Source: Mesorhizobium sp. L-8-3 (lineage in GTDB: Bacteria > Pseudomonadota > Alphaproteobacteria > Rhizobiales > Rhizobiaceae). Taken from it: DNA of 64,000 nt. Every line of letters starts with the position of its first letter. Position 1 is the first letter of the stretch. Of the stretch, positions 16,347 through 24,522 are shown piece after piece. A program made the position numbers and the translations under genes. Under the pieces are notes generated by a model that did not search any database, had not been told where the DNA came from, and saw only the letters and a program-made list of their open reading frames with translations. The stretch lies in contig NZ_AP023262.1 of the NCBI RefSeq assembly GCF_016756615.1, positions 4,589,501-4,653,500 on the forward strand, written 5' to 3'.

Positions 16347-16449
16347 GTGAATGGTGAATAGTGAATGGTGAATGGCTGTTTCCGCCCGTTCCCATTCACG
16401 ACGGTTTCCGGTGATCGGAACCATTCACCATTCACTATTCACCATTCAC
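16347..16449. repeat. Inverted array of GTGAATG heptads, copy 2 (perfect 29-bp arms)
   Basis: Left arm 16347-16375 and right arm 16421-16449 are perfect reverse complements over 29 bp, each made of four heptads, with the GTGAATA variant unit at the same position in both arms. The 45-nt middle holds a fifth inverted CATTCAC unit at 16392-16398 and a small TTTCCG/CGGAA inverted repeat. It starts 5 bp after the large-subunit stop and ends just before the Shine-Dalgarno of the medium subunit. Confidence 0.9.
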
Positions 16450-16466
16450 ATCGAGGGAGATGTCCC

Positions 16467-17264
16467 ATGTACTCAGTCAACTACCACCGCGCCACCTCGG
16501 TCGCGGACGCAGTCAAGAAGGTGAAGGCCGGCGACGGCAAGTTCCTGTCCGGCGGCATGACGCTCATCCCGGCGATGAAGACACGGCTCGCCTCGCCGTC
16601 GGACGTCGTCGATCTCAATCACATCAAGGAACTCAAGGGCGTCAAGGTTTCGGGCAAGACCGTGACCATCGGCGCGACGACGACCCATGCCGAGGTCGCC
16701 GGCGACCCGAAGCTGCAGAAGGTGTGCCCGGCGCTGACGCATCTCGCCAGCCATATCGGCGACCCGCATGTGCGCCATCGCGGCACGATCGGCGGCTCGA
16801 TCGCCAACAACGATCCGGCCGCCGACTATCCGGCCGCCTTGCTGGCGCTTGGCGCCACCATCGTCACCAACAAGCGACAATTGCCTGCCGACAAGTTCTT
16901 CAAGGGTCTGTTCGAGACGGCTCTCAAGGAGGACGAAGTGGTGACGGCGGTGACCTTCACGGCGCCGGCCAAGGCCGGCTACGCCAAGTTCCCGAACCCG
17001 GCGTCACGCTACGCCATGACCGGCGTGTTCGTCGCCAAGAACAAGGAAGGCGTGCGCGCGGCCGTCACCGGCGCCGGTGACGATGGCGTCTTCCGCTCGA
17101 AGGAGGTCGAAGCGGCGCTGGCCAGGAAGTTCGATGCAGCCGCCCTCGACGGGATCAAGATCCCCGCGAAGAACCTGATGGGCGATATCCATGCGTCGCC
17201 CGAATATCGCGCCAATCTCATCGGCGTGATGGCCAGGCGCGCAGTGGCCGCAGCGAACGGGTGA
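16467..17264 (+). CDS. Molybdenum hydroxylase medium subunit (FAD-binding, CoxM-like)
   Basis: 265 residues from the ATG at 16467 (GAGGGAGATG upstream). The longer open frame upstream translates the heptad array and was rejected. FAD_binding_5 domain with the two FAD-contacting motifs LSGGMTLIP (about 27-35) and TIGGSIANNDPA (about 110-121), and the C-terminal CO_deh_flav_C domain. It is slightly shorter than typical CoxM (about 285). It transfers electrons from the small-subunit Fe-S clusters to the quinone or other acceptor. The stop codon TGA is itself the first bases of the third heptad array. Confidence 0.92.
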   Translation: MYSVNYHRATSVADAVKKVKAGDGKFLSGGMTLIPAMKTRLASPSDVVDLNHIKELKGVKVSGKTVTIGATTTHAEVAGDPKLQKVCPALTHLASHIGDPHVRHRGTIGGSIANNDPAADYPAALLALGATIVTNKRQLPADKFFKGLFETALKEDEVVTAVTFTAPAKAGYAKFPNPASRYAMTGVFVAKNKEGVRAAVTGAGDDGVFRSKEVEAALARKFDAAALDGIKIPAKNLMGDIHASPEYRANLIGVMARRAVAAANG

Positions 17265-17358
17265 AATGGTGAATGGTGAATGGTAAAATGGTGAATGGAA
17301 GAAGAAGGCGCTGAGGGCCCTTTCTCCCATTCACCATTCACTATTCACCATTTCACCC
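17260..17358. repeat. Inverted array of GTGAATG heptads, copy 3, overlapping two stop codons
   Basis: The left arm (about 17260-17298) begins inside the medium-subunit stop and has GTGAATG units plus AAATGG variants. The right arm (17327-17358) is complementary to it with one mismatch in the proximal 24 bp. The 28-nt middle contains GAGGGCCCTTTCTC. The right arm also encodes, on the minus strand, the last residues and stop codon of the converging GNAT gene. It may serve as a bidirectional terminator-like structure, though there is no T-run. Confidence 0.85.
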
Positions 17359-17852
17359 TTCACCGATCCGATCTCGCGGACAAAATAGCGGACCGTCTTG
17401 GCGCCGCCATGGATCGTGGCGTCGCCGACCTCACGGAAACCGAGCGCGGCGTGAAAGGCATCCGATGCCGGATTGGGCGGGTCGGCGTTCACCTCGCAGG
17501 TGACGATCGTGTGGCCGTTCGCGGCGGCTCGATCGAAGAGGTCGAGATAGAGCCGTCTGGCATGGCCGCGGCCGCGTGCGGCGTTAGCCACGACGATGCG
17601 GTCGACATAGACGAAACGCTCATAGCGTTGCCGGAACCAGAGATAGTTCGGGCTGTCATAGGAAGCGTCCTGGTCGAAGGCCATGAGGAACGCTTCGAGC
17701 GCACCGATGCGCCGCGCATGGAAGGCCTGGCCGAGGAGAAAGGACAGCCGCTCCGGCTCGAGCCATGACAGTTCGGCCGCATGCTCGTTGTTCAGCGCCA
17801 GGATCGCCGGCTCGTCGGCCGGTACGACGGGAAGGATCGATGTGGTCTGCAT
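17331..17852 (-). CDS. GNAT-family N-acetyltransferase with repeat-derived C-terminus
   Basis: 173 residues. GNAT fold: N-terminal strand and helix, RFVYVDRIVVANAARGRGHARRLY (motif A, acetyl-CoA pyrophosphate loop ARGRGHAR) and SDAFHAALGFREVG (motif B). The final residues GEMVNSEW and the stop are translated from the heptad array at 17327-17358, so the natural C-terminus has been replaced or extended by the repeat. Substrate unknown. It is 3 bp downstream of cutC and probably co-transcribed with it. Confidence 0.85.
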   Translation of the reverse strand: MQTTSILPVVPADEPAILALNNEHAAELSWLEPERLSFLLGQAFHARRIGALEAFLMAFDQDASYDSPNYLWFRQRYERFVYVDRIVVANAARGRGHARRLYLDLFDRAAANGHTIVTCEVNADPPNPASDAFHAALGFREVGDATIHGGAKTVRYFVREIGSVKGEMVNSEW

Positions 17853-17855
17853 TGG

Positions 17856-18620
17856 TCAAGCTGCCCTGGCTGCCGCGATCGTCGCCGCCACGAGTGCGGA
17901 GTCGGTCAGCGTGTTCCTGTATTCCCGGTCGAGATCCGTACCGCCCATGCCGACGTCAGGATTGCGATAGGTCATGGTGCTCGGCACGTCGCGGAGCGCT
18001 GCGAAGTGCATCTCGGCCAGCCCGGTCTGTGTGCGCACCGTGGCGATGTTCGACGGGTCGAGGTCTCCGCAGCCGAGGATGATGATGCGGCCGGCCGCCT
18101 GAACGACGAGTTCGGCGAGCAGAGCTGCTCCTTCGACGGCCGTGTCGCGCTGGCCGCTCGTGAGCACGCGCCCGATGCCGCACCGGATCAGCGCTTCCAA
18201 CGCTTCGGCGGGGTCGCGCGTCATGTCGAAGGCGCGATGGCAGGTGACGTTGAGCGGCCCGGCGCGGCGCGCCAGTTCGGCCATGCGCTCCTCGTCGATC
18301 GTGCCGTCGGCCCTGAGGCAGCCGACGACGACACCGGCCACGCCGAGGTCGCGCAACGCCTCCACGTCGGCCAGCATCGAGCGGTATTCCGCTTCCGAAT
18401 AGAGGAAATCCCCGCCGCGCGGCCGCACGATCACATGGAAAGGCACCGAGGCCAGTGCGAGAGCCTCCCTGACGGTGCCGAAGCTCGGCGTGATGCCGCC
18501 TTCGAGCAGGCTGGCGCAGAGCTCGACCCGATCCGCCCCGGCCTCCTGCGCTGCGATCAGCCCGTCGATCCCTTCGACGCAGACCTCGATAAGGGGCAGG
18601 GGCTGTTTCTGATCCGTCAT
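17856..18620 (-). CDS. cutC: CutC family protein (copper homeostasis protein-like)
   Basis: 254 residues from the ATG at 18620; a start 42 bp upstream is possible but adds an unconserved tail. Complete CutC TIM barrel: IEVCVEGIDG, AGADRVELCASLLEGGITPS, VIVRPRGGDF, GVVVGCLRADGTID, VTCHRAFDM, VLTSGQ, ILGCGDL. CutC was linked to copper tolerance in E. coli and binds Cu(I) in some species, but a direct role in copper trafficking is disputed. No copper regulators or pumps are nearby. Forms a two-gene leftward unit with the GNAT gene. Confidence 0.93.
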   Translation of the reverse strand: MTDQKQPLPLIEVCVEGIDGLIAAQEAGADRVELCASLLEGGITPSFGTVREALALASVPFHVIVRPRGGDFLYSEAEYRSMLADVEALRDLGVAGVVVGCLRADGTIDEERMAELARRAGPLNVTCHRAFDMTRDPAEALEALIRCGIGRVLTSGQRDTAVEGAALLAELVVQAAGRIIILGCGDLDPSNIATVRTQTGLAEMHFAALRDVPSTMTYRNPDVGMGGTDLDREYRNTLTDSALVAATIAAARAA

Positions 18621-18901
18621 TCCCGATCCATCCCGTGAATTCAGCCGCCCATGTAGCATCACGGCCCGGCCCGGGACAGGGGGCGAAAGGCTGACGCGGC
18701 CTTACCTTCGCCTGCATTAGCGCCTCTACCTCCAGGAAGACCGACGCGCGCGGGCGAACGGCTCTACCCGGAAGTATCGCCGTGCTGGATCGGGCAAATC
18801 TTTCCTCCATTGGCCCAGGTGATGCCAGACACAACGATGCAACCGGGCGCGATCATGGTCTAAGATTCGAGAAGGACTCAACCGCCGCAGTCGTCCAAGA
18901 G

Positions 18902-20545
18902 ATGATCGAGAACAACAACAACGATCCGGGATCGCCGCTCGCTCCCTTTCAGTACGGGACCTTCCGCGCGATCTGGTTCGCGAGCCTGGCCTCGAATTTC
19001 GGCGGTCTGATCCAGGCGGTGGGCGCCGCCTGGCTGATGACCTCGCTGACGGCCGAGGCCGACATGGTGGCCCTGGTCCAGGCGTCGACGGCACTGCCGA
19101 TCATGATGTTCTCGCTGGCGTCGGGCGCGATCGCCGACAATTTCAACCGGCGCAAGGTGATGATCGTCGCGCAGCTCTTCATGCTGCTCGTGTCTGCCGT
19201 ACTAACCGTGACCGCCCATCTCGAGCTGCTTTCGCCATGGGCGTTGCTGGCTTTCACCTTCCTGATCGGCTGCGGAACGGCGCTCAACAACCCGTCGTGG
19301 CAGGCCTCGGTCGGCGACATCGTCCCGCGTGCCGACCTCCCGGCAGCCGTTGCCCTCAACAGCGTCAACTTCAACCTCACCCGCAGCGTCGGCCCCGCGA
19401 TCGGCGGCGCGATCGTGGCTGCGGCGGGGGCCGCAGCGGCCTTCGCCGTCAACACGCTCAGCTATTTCGCCCTGATCGGTGTGCTGGCCCGCTGGAAGCC
19501 GGCCGTCCCGGCGTCGGCACTGCCGCGCGAATCGCTGGGCGCTGCGATGGGCGCGGGGCTGCGCTACGTCGCCATGTCGCCGAATATCGAGAAGGTCCTG
19601 CTGCGCAGCTTCCTGTTCGGCCTGGCGGCAATCTCGATTCTCGCTCTGCTCCCGCTGGTGGCGCGCGACCTGCTTCGCGGCGGACCGCTGGTCTACGGCC
19701 TGATGCTCGGCTGCTTCGGCGTCGGCGCCATCGGCGGCGCGCTGCTCAGCGCGCGCCTGCGTCGGCGCTCCCAGGCCGAGGCGATCGTGCGCGGCGCCTT
19801 TCTCGGCTTCGCTTCATGCGCGGTGATCGCTGCCCTTAGCCCAAGCCCCTGGCTGACGGGTATTGCCCTGATGATGGGCGGCGCCTGCTGGGTGCTGGCG
19901 CTGTCCTTGTTCAACGTCACGGTGCAGCTTTCGACGCCGCGCTGGGTCGTCGGCCGTGCGCTGGCCATCTACCAGACGGCGACCTTCGGCGGCATGGCGT
20001 TCGGCAGCTGGATCTGGGGCGTCACGGCAGAGAACCAGGGGGCGCAGGTGGCGCTGCTGGTTTCCGCGGGACTGTTGCTTGCCGGTTCTGCGATCGGCTT
20101 CCTGGTCCCGCTGCCGGAGGAGACGACCCTCAATCTCGATCCGCTGAACCGCTGGCAGGAGCCGAGCCTGGCGCTCGACCTCAAGCCGCGCAGCGGTCCG
20201 ATCCTGATCATGATCGAATACGTCATCCGGACCGAGGACACGAAGGCGTTCCTCGACGCCATGGCCGAACGGAGCCGCGTGCGCCGGCGCAACGGGGCGC
20301 GCAACTGGGCGCTGTCGCGCGACCTCGAGAACCCGGAATCCTGGATGGAAAGCTATCACCTGCCGACCTGGGTGGAGTATCGCCGCCACAACCAGCGCAC
20401 AACCCATGCCGACGACGTGGTGGGAGCGAGGATCCGGAAGCTGCACAGCGGAGCAGAGCCGCCGCGCGTCCACCGCATGATCGAACGGCCGACCAACTGG
20501 TCGGCCGCCCTGTTCGCCACCAAGGACGTGTTCGACATGCCGTGA
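18902..20545 (+). CDS. MFS transporter, MFS_3 (DUF894) family
   Basis: About 547 residues, with about 11-12 membrane segments between residues 20 and 410. It has the MFS loop signature ADNFNRRKVMIV after TM2 and a NSVNFNLTRSVGPAIGG segment typical of the EntS-like MFS_3 group. A soluble C-terminal domain of about 110 residues (IEYVIRTEDTKAFLDAM...NWALSRD...WMESYHLPTWVEYRRHNQR) resembles the antibiotic-biosynthesis-monooxygenase fold found on many members. Probably a proton-driven exporter; substrate unknown. The start is uncertain: the ATG at 18902 begins MIENNNND, but the frame is open to 18782 and no strong ribosome site is seen. It converges on the LacI gene with a 13-bp gap. Confidence 0.85.
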   Translation: MIENNNNDPGSPLAPFQYGTFRAIWFASLASNFGGLIQAVGAAWLMTSLTAEADMVALVQASTALPIMMFSLASGAIADNFNRRKVMIVAQLFMLLVSAVLTVTAHLELLSPWALLAFTFLIGCGTALNNPSWQASVGDIVPRADLPAAVALNSVNFNLTRSVGPAIGGAIVAAAGAAAAFAVNTLSYFALIGVLARWKPAVPASALPRESLGAAMGAGLRYVAMSPNIEKVLLRSFLFGLAAISILALLPLVARDLLRGGPLVYGLMLGCFGVGAIGGALLSARLRRRSQAEAIVRGAFLGFASCAVIAALSPSPWLTGIALMMGGACWVLALSLFNVTVQLSTPRWVVGRALAIYQTATFGGMAFGSWIWGVTAENQGAQVALLVSAGLLLAGSAIGFLVPLPEETTLNLDPLNRWQEPSLALDLKPRSGPILIMIEYVIRTEDTKAFLDAMAERSRVRRRNGARNWALSRDLENPESWMESYHLPTWVEYRRHNQRTTHADDVVGARIRKLHSGAEPPRVHRMIERPTNWSAALFATKDVFDMP

Positions 20546-20558
20546 CTGGCCGCCGCTG

Positions 20559-21575
20559 TCAGTTTTCCGGGATGTTCTCCCTGAAGACGATCTGAAGGCG
20601 CGGCGCGTGGGAATCGTAGTCGAGGCCGCGCACGCTCTGGGCAAGGATGTTCAGCGCCTCGCGCGCCTCGACGCGCGGGTTCTGGTCGATGACGGCGTCG
20701 AGCGTGCCGTCGAGCAGCAGCGCCTTGTTGCCTTCCGTCGCCTCATGCCCGACGAAGACAACGCTCAGGCCGCGCTGCTTCAGTGCGCGTGCGATGCCCT
20801 GGTTGCCGGCGCCGATATTGTAGATGCCGGCCAGGTCGCCATGCCGGTCGAGCAGGGCGGAGGCCTCGGCGAAGGCCTTTTCGCGATCGTCGAGCATCTC
20901 GCGCAATTCGACGATCTGGAGGTTGGGGAACTCCTCGGCGAGGATGTGACGGAAGCCCATCTCGCGTTCCTCGTGGCCGCGATAGGAGAGGGAACCCGCG
21001 AAGAGCGCGACCTTCTTCGGTGCAGACGTGCCGAGGAAGCGGCCGAGGATGTAGCCGGCGAGCCGGCCTGCCTGGCGGTTGTCGATGCCGACATAGGCGA
21101 TACGCGGCACGTGAAGGATGTCGGACGCCAGCGTCACCACCTTGACGCCGCTCGCCGACAAGGCGCGGATCGCCTCGCGCACTGTCGGGTGGTCGAGTGC
21201 GATCACGCCGATACCTCGCGTCTGGCCACGAAGCTCGTGAAGGGTGCGCGCCAGCGTATCGGGGTTGAAGCCCTCGATCGTGACGATGCGGACATCGAGA
21301 TCGGGACGCGCCGCGCCCTGGATCTCCAATTGCTGGTGCAGCATCTTGATAAAGGTGTTGGTGCCCATCGGCAGCACGAAATCCAGACGCACCGGCGCGC
21401 TCGCGGCCGGCTGGACCGGGGTCGATCCGTCCGAAATGTAGCCGAGACGCTGGGCGGTCTCGATCACGATCTCGCGCGTGCGGCTTCGCACGCCCGCGCG
21501 GTTGTTGAGCACCCGGTCAACCGTGGCGGCGGAGACGCCTGCCTCACGCGCAATGTCGATCAGAGTGGATCGCAC
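20559..21575 (-). CDS. LacI/GalR-family transcriptional regulator
   Basis: 338 residues with a GTG start. N-terminal helix-turn-helix IDIAREAGVSAATVDRVLNNRAGV with the hinge helix about 45-60. The periplasmic-binding-protein-like ligand domain (about 65-330) includes VVTLASDI, YVGIDNRQAGRLAGYILGRFL and FVGHEATEGNKALLL. It is divergent from the sugar ABC importer operon and very probably controls it. The ligand domain resembles ribose/sugar-type effector pockets, but the effector is not predictable. Two near-identical 20-bp sequences (21674-21693, 21857-21876) in the intergenic region are the likely operators, one near each promoter, giving control of both the operon and itself. Confidence 0.92.
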   Translation of the reverse strand: MRSTLIDIAREAGVSAATVDRVLNNRAGVRSRTREIVIETAQRLGYISDGSTPVQPAASAPVRLDFVLPMGTNTFIKMLHQQLEIQGAARPDLDVRIVTIEGFNPDTLARTLHELRGQTRGIGVIALDHPTVREAIRALSASGVKVVTLASDILHVPRIAYVGIDNRQAGRLAGYILGRFLGTSAPKKVALFAGSLSYRGHEEREMGFRHILAEEFPNLQIVELREMLDDREKAFAEASALLDRHGDLAGIYNIGAGNQGIARALKQRGLSVVFVGHEATEGNKALLLDGTLDAVIDQNPRVEAREALNILAQSVRGLDYDSHAPRLQIVFRENIPEN

Positions 21576-21673
21576 GTTGTGTCACCTTCTCTCCGGCGCC
21601 GGCCCGGCGGCGCCTCGCTCAGGCTGCGTGCCGGGCTGAACGAAAGCGGCAGCTTCGATTGGCAGGCTCACCG

Positions 21674-21693
21674 ATTCTGATGTGAAATGATGT
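21674..21693 (+). promoter_or_regulatory. Candidate LacI-family operator, copy A (ATTCTGATGTGAAATGATGT)
   Basis: Differs by one base from the copy at 21857-21876. It lies 98 bp upstream of the GTG start of the divergent regulator gene, where it could mediate autoregulation. Confidence 0.6.
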
Positions 21694-21856
21694 ATCCGCG
21701 TGAGGCGGCGATGCAAGCCAGGCGGCCCCGAATTCGCTCCGTCACCGCCGCCGGTCACCGCAAATTGCCTGAAAATCACATCAAAAACGCGCAGCGAAGG
21801 GAGCGTATCGCCCTGAATTCTCACGACTTTTCCTTTACTTTGATGAAGAATGACCT

Positions 21857-21876
21857 ATTCTGATTTGAAATGATGT
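21857..21876 (+). promoter_or_regulatory. Candidate LacI-family operator, copy B (ATTCTGATTTGAAATGATGT)
   Basis: Directly abuts the -35 hexamer of the importer promoter and contains a central ATTTGAAAT palindrome. The 183-bp distance to copy A would allow looping by a tetrameric or paired dimeric repressor. Confidence 0.65.
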
Positions 21877-21904
21877 TGACAGCCATCAGATTGGTCGTCA
21901 ATAT
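21876..21904 (+). promoter_or_regulatory. Sigma-70-type promoter of the sugar importer operon
   Basis: Consensus TTGACA at 21876-21881, a 17-bp spacer and CAATAT at 21899-21904, about 50 bp upstream of the first start codon. This is the best promoter match in the window. Confidence 0.65.
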
Positions 21905-21954
21905 CCATCATGCTGAAGGGCTGCCGGAGGAAAGCGGCCAAGGGAGGATTTCAG

Positions 21955-23568
21955 ATGTCCGATTTGATCCGCATGTCGCGGCGCCGATTGCTGGCGTCGG
22001 GAGGAAAAGCTGCCGCCCTGGTTGCGGCAGTCGGCATTGCGCCGAGACTCATTCGTCCTGGCCGCGCCTATGCGGCCGACGCGCTGGCCGAAGGCATGAT
22101 CGGCGGCCCGACCGGATTCGACGGCGCGGAGCGTTATCAGTATGGCCCGGATACGCCGGAAGGCCGTGCCATCGAAGCAGTGAAGGCGATGAAGGGCGCG
22201 GGCAATGCTCCTGCCAGGATCGTGCTCGGCCTGTCCGACGGCTCGATCGGTCAGCTCACCCAGCCTTTCCCGGCCGGCGCCCCTTCCATCAAGGAGCTTT
22301 GGGAGAAGGAGACCGGCATCCCGCTCGAGATCGTCGGCGTGCCGAACGGCCAGGAATTCACCAAGACGATGCAGGACATCTCCACCAAGGGTGGGGCCTA
22401 CGACATCTATGCGGTCGAGTGGAACCGTCTCGGCGACCTCGCCGAAACCGGCGGCATCGTCAATCTCGACGACTTCGTGGCCGAGCACAAACCGGAATGG
22501 GACGACCCGGAGCGCGGCTATGTGGGCGGCGCCAAGGGTGTCTCGCTGCTCAACCAGTATCGCGGCTCGACCTATGGCGTGTCGCTCGATGGCGACTTCC
22601 AGGTCTGGGTCTACCGCACCGACCTGTTCGGCGATGAGGCGGAGAAGAAGGCTTTCGCCGACAAATACGGCTACGAGTTGGCGCCGCCCAAGACATGGAA
22701 GCAGCTCGACGAGGTCGCGGCCTTCTTCCATCGGCCGGACAAGGGCCTCTTCGGCTCGACCGACCTGCGCAACCAGGGTTGGGGCTACACCAACTGGTAC
22801 CAGCGCTATGTGTCGATGGGCTTGCCCAACCAGTTCCTGTTCGACGATTCCGGCAAGCCGCTGATCAATTCGGAGGCCGGCGTGGCGGCGACATCAGAAT
22901 ATGTCGCCTCGCTCTCGCATCATTCTCCCGATGCCATCTCCTGGGGCTGGCCGGAGCAGTACGGCAACTTCGCCAATGGCGGCGCTGCGATGACCTGCGC
23001 CTTCTCAAACCTGCCGAAGTTCCTCGACAATCCCGGCAATGCCGGGTCCAAGGTGACCGGCAAGATCGGCTCCATGCTGCCGCCCGGCCGCGACGTCGAC
23101 GGAAATCGGATCAGCCGCTCGGTGCTGTGGCTGAATCTGTCGGCATCGGTCTCGTCGCAGAGCAAGCACCCGGAGGCCTGCTATCTGTTCCTGCAATGGC
23201 TCGGGTCGAGCCGCATCTATGCCTGGATGACGGCCAATCCCGGCGGCTATTTCGATCCGTTCCGGCTGTCGGACTTCTCCGACCCGCTGGTGCGCCAGAC
23301 CTATCACGCCTACCACATGGACGTGGTGCGCGAGACGGTGGCCCGCACCGTGCCGACCATCAACTATCCGGGTGCGACCGCTTTCCACAACGCGCTCGAC
23401 GAGAACCTCGTCGCCGCTCTGACCAAGGCCAAGACGCCGGAGCAGGCGATGGCCGACACGGAGGCCGAATGGCAGAAGATCGCCCGGCGCACCGGCGAGG
23501 ACAAGCTGCTCGAGGCGATCAAAGCCAACAAGGCCGCGTGGCCGACGGTGGTCGATCCGGTCGGCTGA
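21955..23568 (+). CDS. ABC sugar transporter substrate-binding protein (family 1)
   Basis: 537 residues from the ATG at 21955 (AAGGGAGG upstream). The signal peptide is of twin-arginine type (RRRLLASGG, residues 9-17), with a hydrophobic stretch and probable cleavage after AYA (residue 40). The mature protein is long for family 1 (about 500 residues). It has the typical SIKELWEKETGIPLE lobe-1 start, YDIYAVEWNRLGDLA, YGVSLDGDFQVWVYRTDLF hinge and GWGYTNWYQRY segments, and a C-terminal lobe (HPEACYLFLQWLGS). First gene of the operon with two permeases and two ATPases. A carbohydrate or polyol ligand is likely. The regulator is LacI-type. Confidence 0.92.
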   Translation: MSDLIRMSRRRLLASGGKAAALVAAVGIAPRLIRPGRAYAADALAEGMIGGPTGFDGAERYQYGPDTPEGRAIEAVKAMKGAGNAPARIVLGLSDGSIGQLTQPFPAGAPSIKELWEKETGIPLEIVGVPNGQEFTKTMQDISTKGGAYDIYAVEWNRLGDLAETGGIVNLDDFVAEHKPEWDDPERGYVGGAKGVSLLNQYRGSTYGVSLDGDFQVWVYRTDLFGDEAEKKAFADKYGYELAPPKTWKQLDEVAAFFHRPDKGLFGSTDLRNQGWGYTNWYQRYVSMGLPNQFLFDDSGKPLINSEAGVAATSEYVASLSHHSPDAISWGWPEQYGNFANGGAAMTCAFSNLPKFLDNPGNAGSKVTGKIGSMLPPGRDVDGNRISRSVLWLNLSASVSSQSKHPEACYLFLQWLGSSRIYAWMTANPGGYFDPFRLSDFSDPLVRQTYHAYHMDVVRETVARTVPTINYPGATAFHNALDENLVAALTKAKTPEQAMADTEAEWQKIARRTGEDKLLEAIKANKAAWPTVVDPVG

Positions 23569-23661
23569 CGGCGATGCGTTCCTGCCCTTCCTCCGTGGGA
23601 AGGGCAGGGGTGATCCATGCCGTTCGTCCCATGCCAGCACCATTGCTATGAAACAGCCGAG

Positions 23662-24522
23662 ATGAAGCGTTCAGTCCCCTTCGAGATCTTCCGCTACGCC
23701 GCCATCGTTGCGGCGCTGGCGGTTACGCTCGTGCCCATCCTGTGGATGGTCTCGATGGCTTTCAAGCCGATCGCGGAATGGTCGGCCGCGGGTGCCGACC
23801 TCACCTGGTGGCCGAAGCAGCCGACACTCGACAATTTCCGCTTCATCTTCGGCGAATCGACGAGCAACCTGATCGTCGCGCTCGACCGCACCGCGATGAA
23901 GCCGATCATCTCCTCGCTGCTCTCGGCCGTTTTCGGCACCGCTATCGCCATGTCTGCGGGCACGGCGGCGGCTTACGGCCTGTCGCGTTTCGGCGCCGGC
24001 GGGAACCTGCCGCTGGCCCTCATCCAGCTCCGTCTCTTCCCGCCCATGGCGGTGATGATCCCGGTCATGATCATGTGGTCGTTTCTGAACTTCATGGATA
24101 GCTGGTGGGGTCTGGCGCTGATTTATGGGATCGTCACGCTGCCCTTCGCCTTCTGGCTGATGAAGACCTTCTTCGACGACATGCCGCGCGAGATCGAGGA
24201 GGCGGCTCTCGTGGAGGGGTGCTCGCGGCTGCGCGTCTTCATCCGCATCACGCTGCCGATGATGCGTGCGCCCCTGGCGAGCGCGGCGCTCTTCGTCTTC
24301 ATTCTCAACTGGTCGGACTATCTGATCGCGCTGCTCCTGACGACACGCGAATGGGTGACGATCCCCGTCTACATGGCTTCGCTGTCATCCTCGATGACCG
24401 GGCAGCTCTATGGCGCCAAGGCCGCGCTCGGACTGATCGCCGCAGTGCCGCCGGTGGTCATGGGCATCGCCATCCAGCGTCACCTCGTGCGTGGCCTGAC
24501 CTTCGGAGCGCTGAAGAAATGA
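23662..24522 (+). CDS. ABC sugar transporter permease (MalG-like)
   Basis: 286 residues from the ATG at 23662; an ATG 45 bp upstream would add an unconserved Cys/His-rich tail. Six membrane helices. The EAA loop that docks with the ATPase is [23 protein letters not shown] (about 188-210, consensus EAA-x3-G-x9-I-x-LP). The C-terminus ends in GLTFGALKK, as in MalG-type subunits. The next permease starts inside its stop codon (ATGA), so the two are translationally coupled. The gene order MalG-like before MalF-like is the reverse of the usual one. Confidence 0.92.
   Translation: MKRSVPFEIFRYAAIVAALAVTLVPILWMVSMAFKPIAEWSAAGADLTWWPKQPTLDNFRFIFGESTSNLIVALDRTAMKPIISSLLSAVFGTAIAMSAGTAAAYGLSRFGAGGNLPLALIQLRLFPPMAVMIPVMIMWSFLNFMDSWWGLALIYGIVTLPFAFWLMKTFFDDMPREIEEAALVEGCSRLRVFIRITLPMMRAPLASAALFVFILNWSDYLIALLLTTREWVTIPVYMASLSSSMTGQLYGAKAALGLIAAVPPVVMGIAIQRHLVRGLTFGALKK

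Larger units (their letters stand above)
21576..21954. other. Divergent control region between LacI regulator and sugar importer operon
   Basis: 379 bp, AT-richer than its surroundings. It contains the two direct-repeat operators, an 8-bp related half-site in inverted orientation (TCACATCA at 21775-21782), and a near-consensus promoter for the importer operon at 21876-21904. No coding sequence is supported. Confidence 0.6.

Noticed and set aside
13374-17264. Genuine aerobic CO dehydrogenase (coxSLM)
   Set aside because: The large subunit has the form II AYRGAGR loop and no cox accessory genes are present, so a CO-specific name is not justified.
13878-17358. CRISPR array reading of the heptad repeats
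   Set aside because: The unit is only 7 bp, units are contiguous without spacers, and each array is inverted on itself.
18782-18901. 40-residue N-terminal extension of the MFS protein
   Set aside because: No ribosome site at 18782 and the polar sequence is not typical of the family; kept only as an alternative start.
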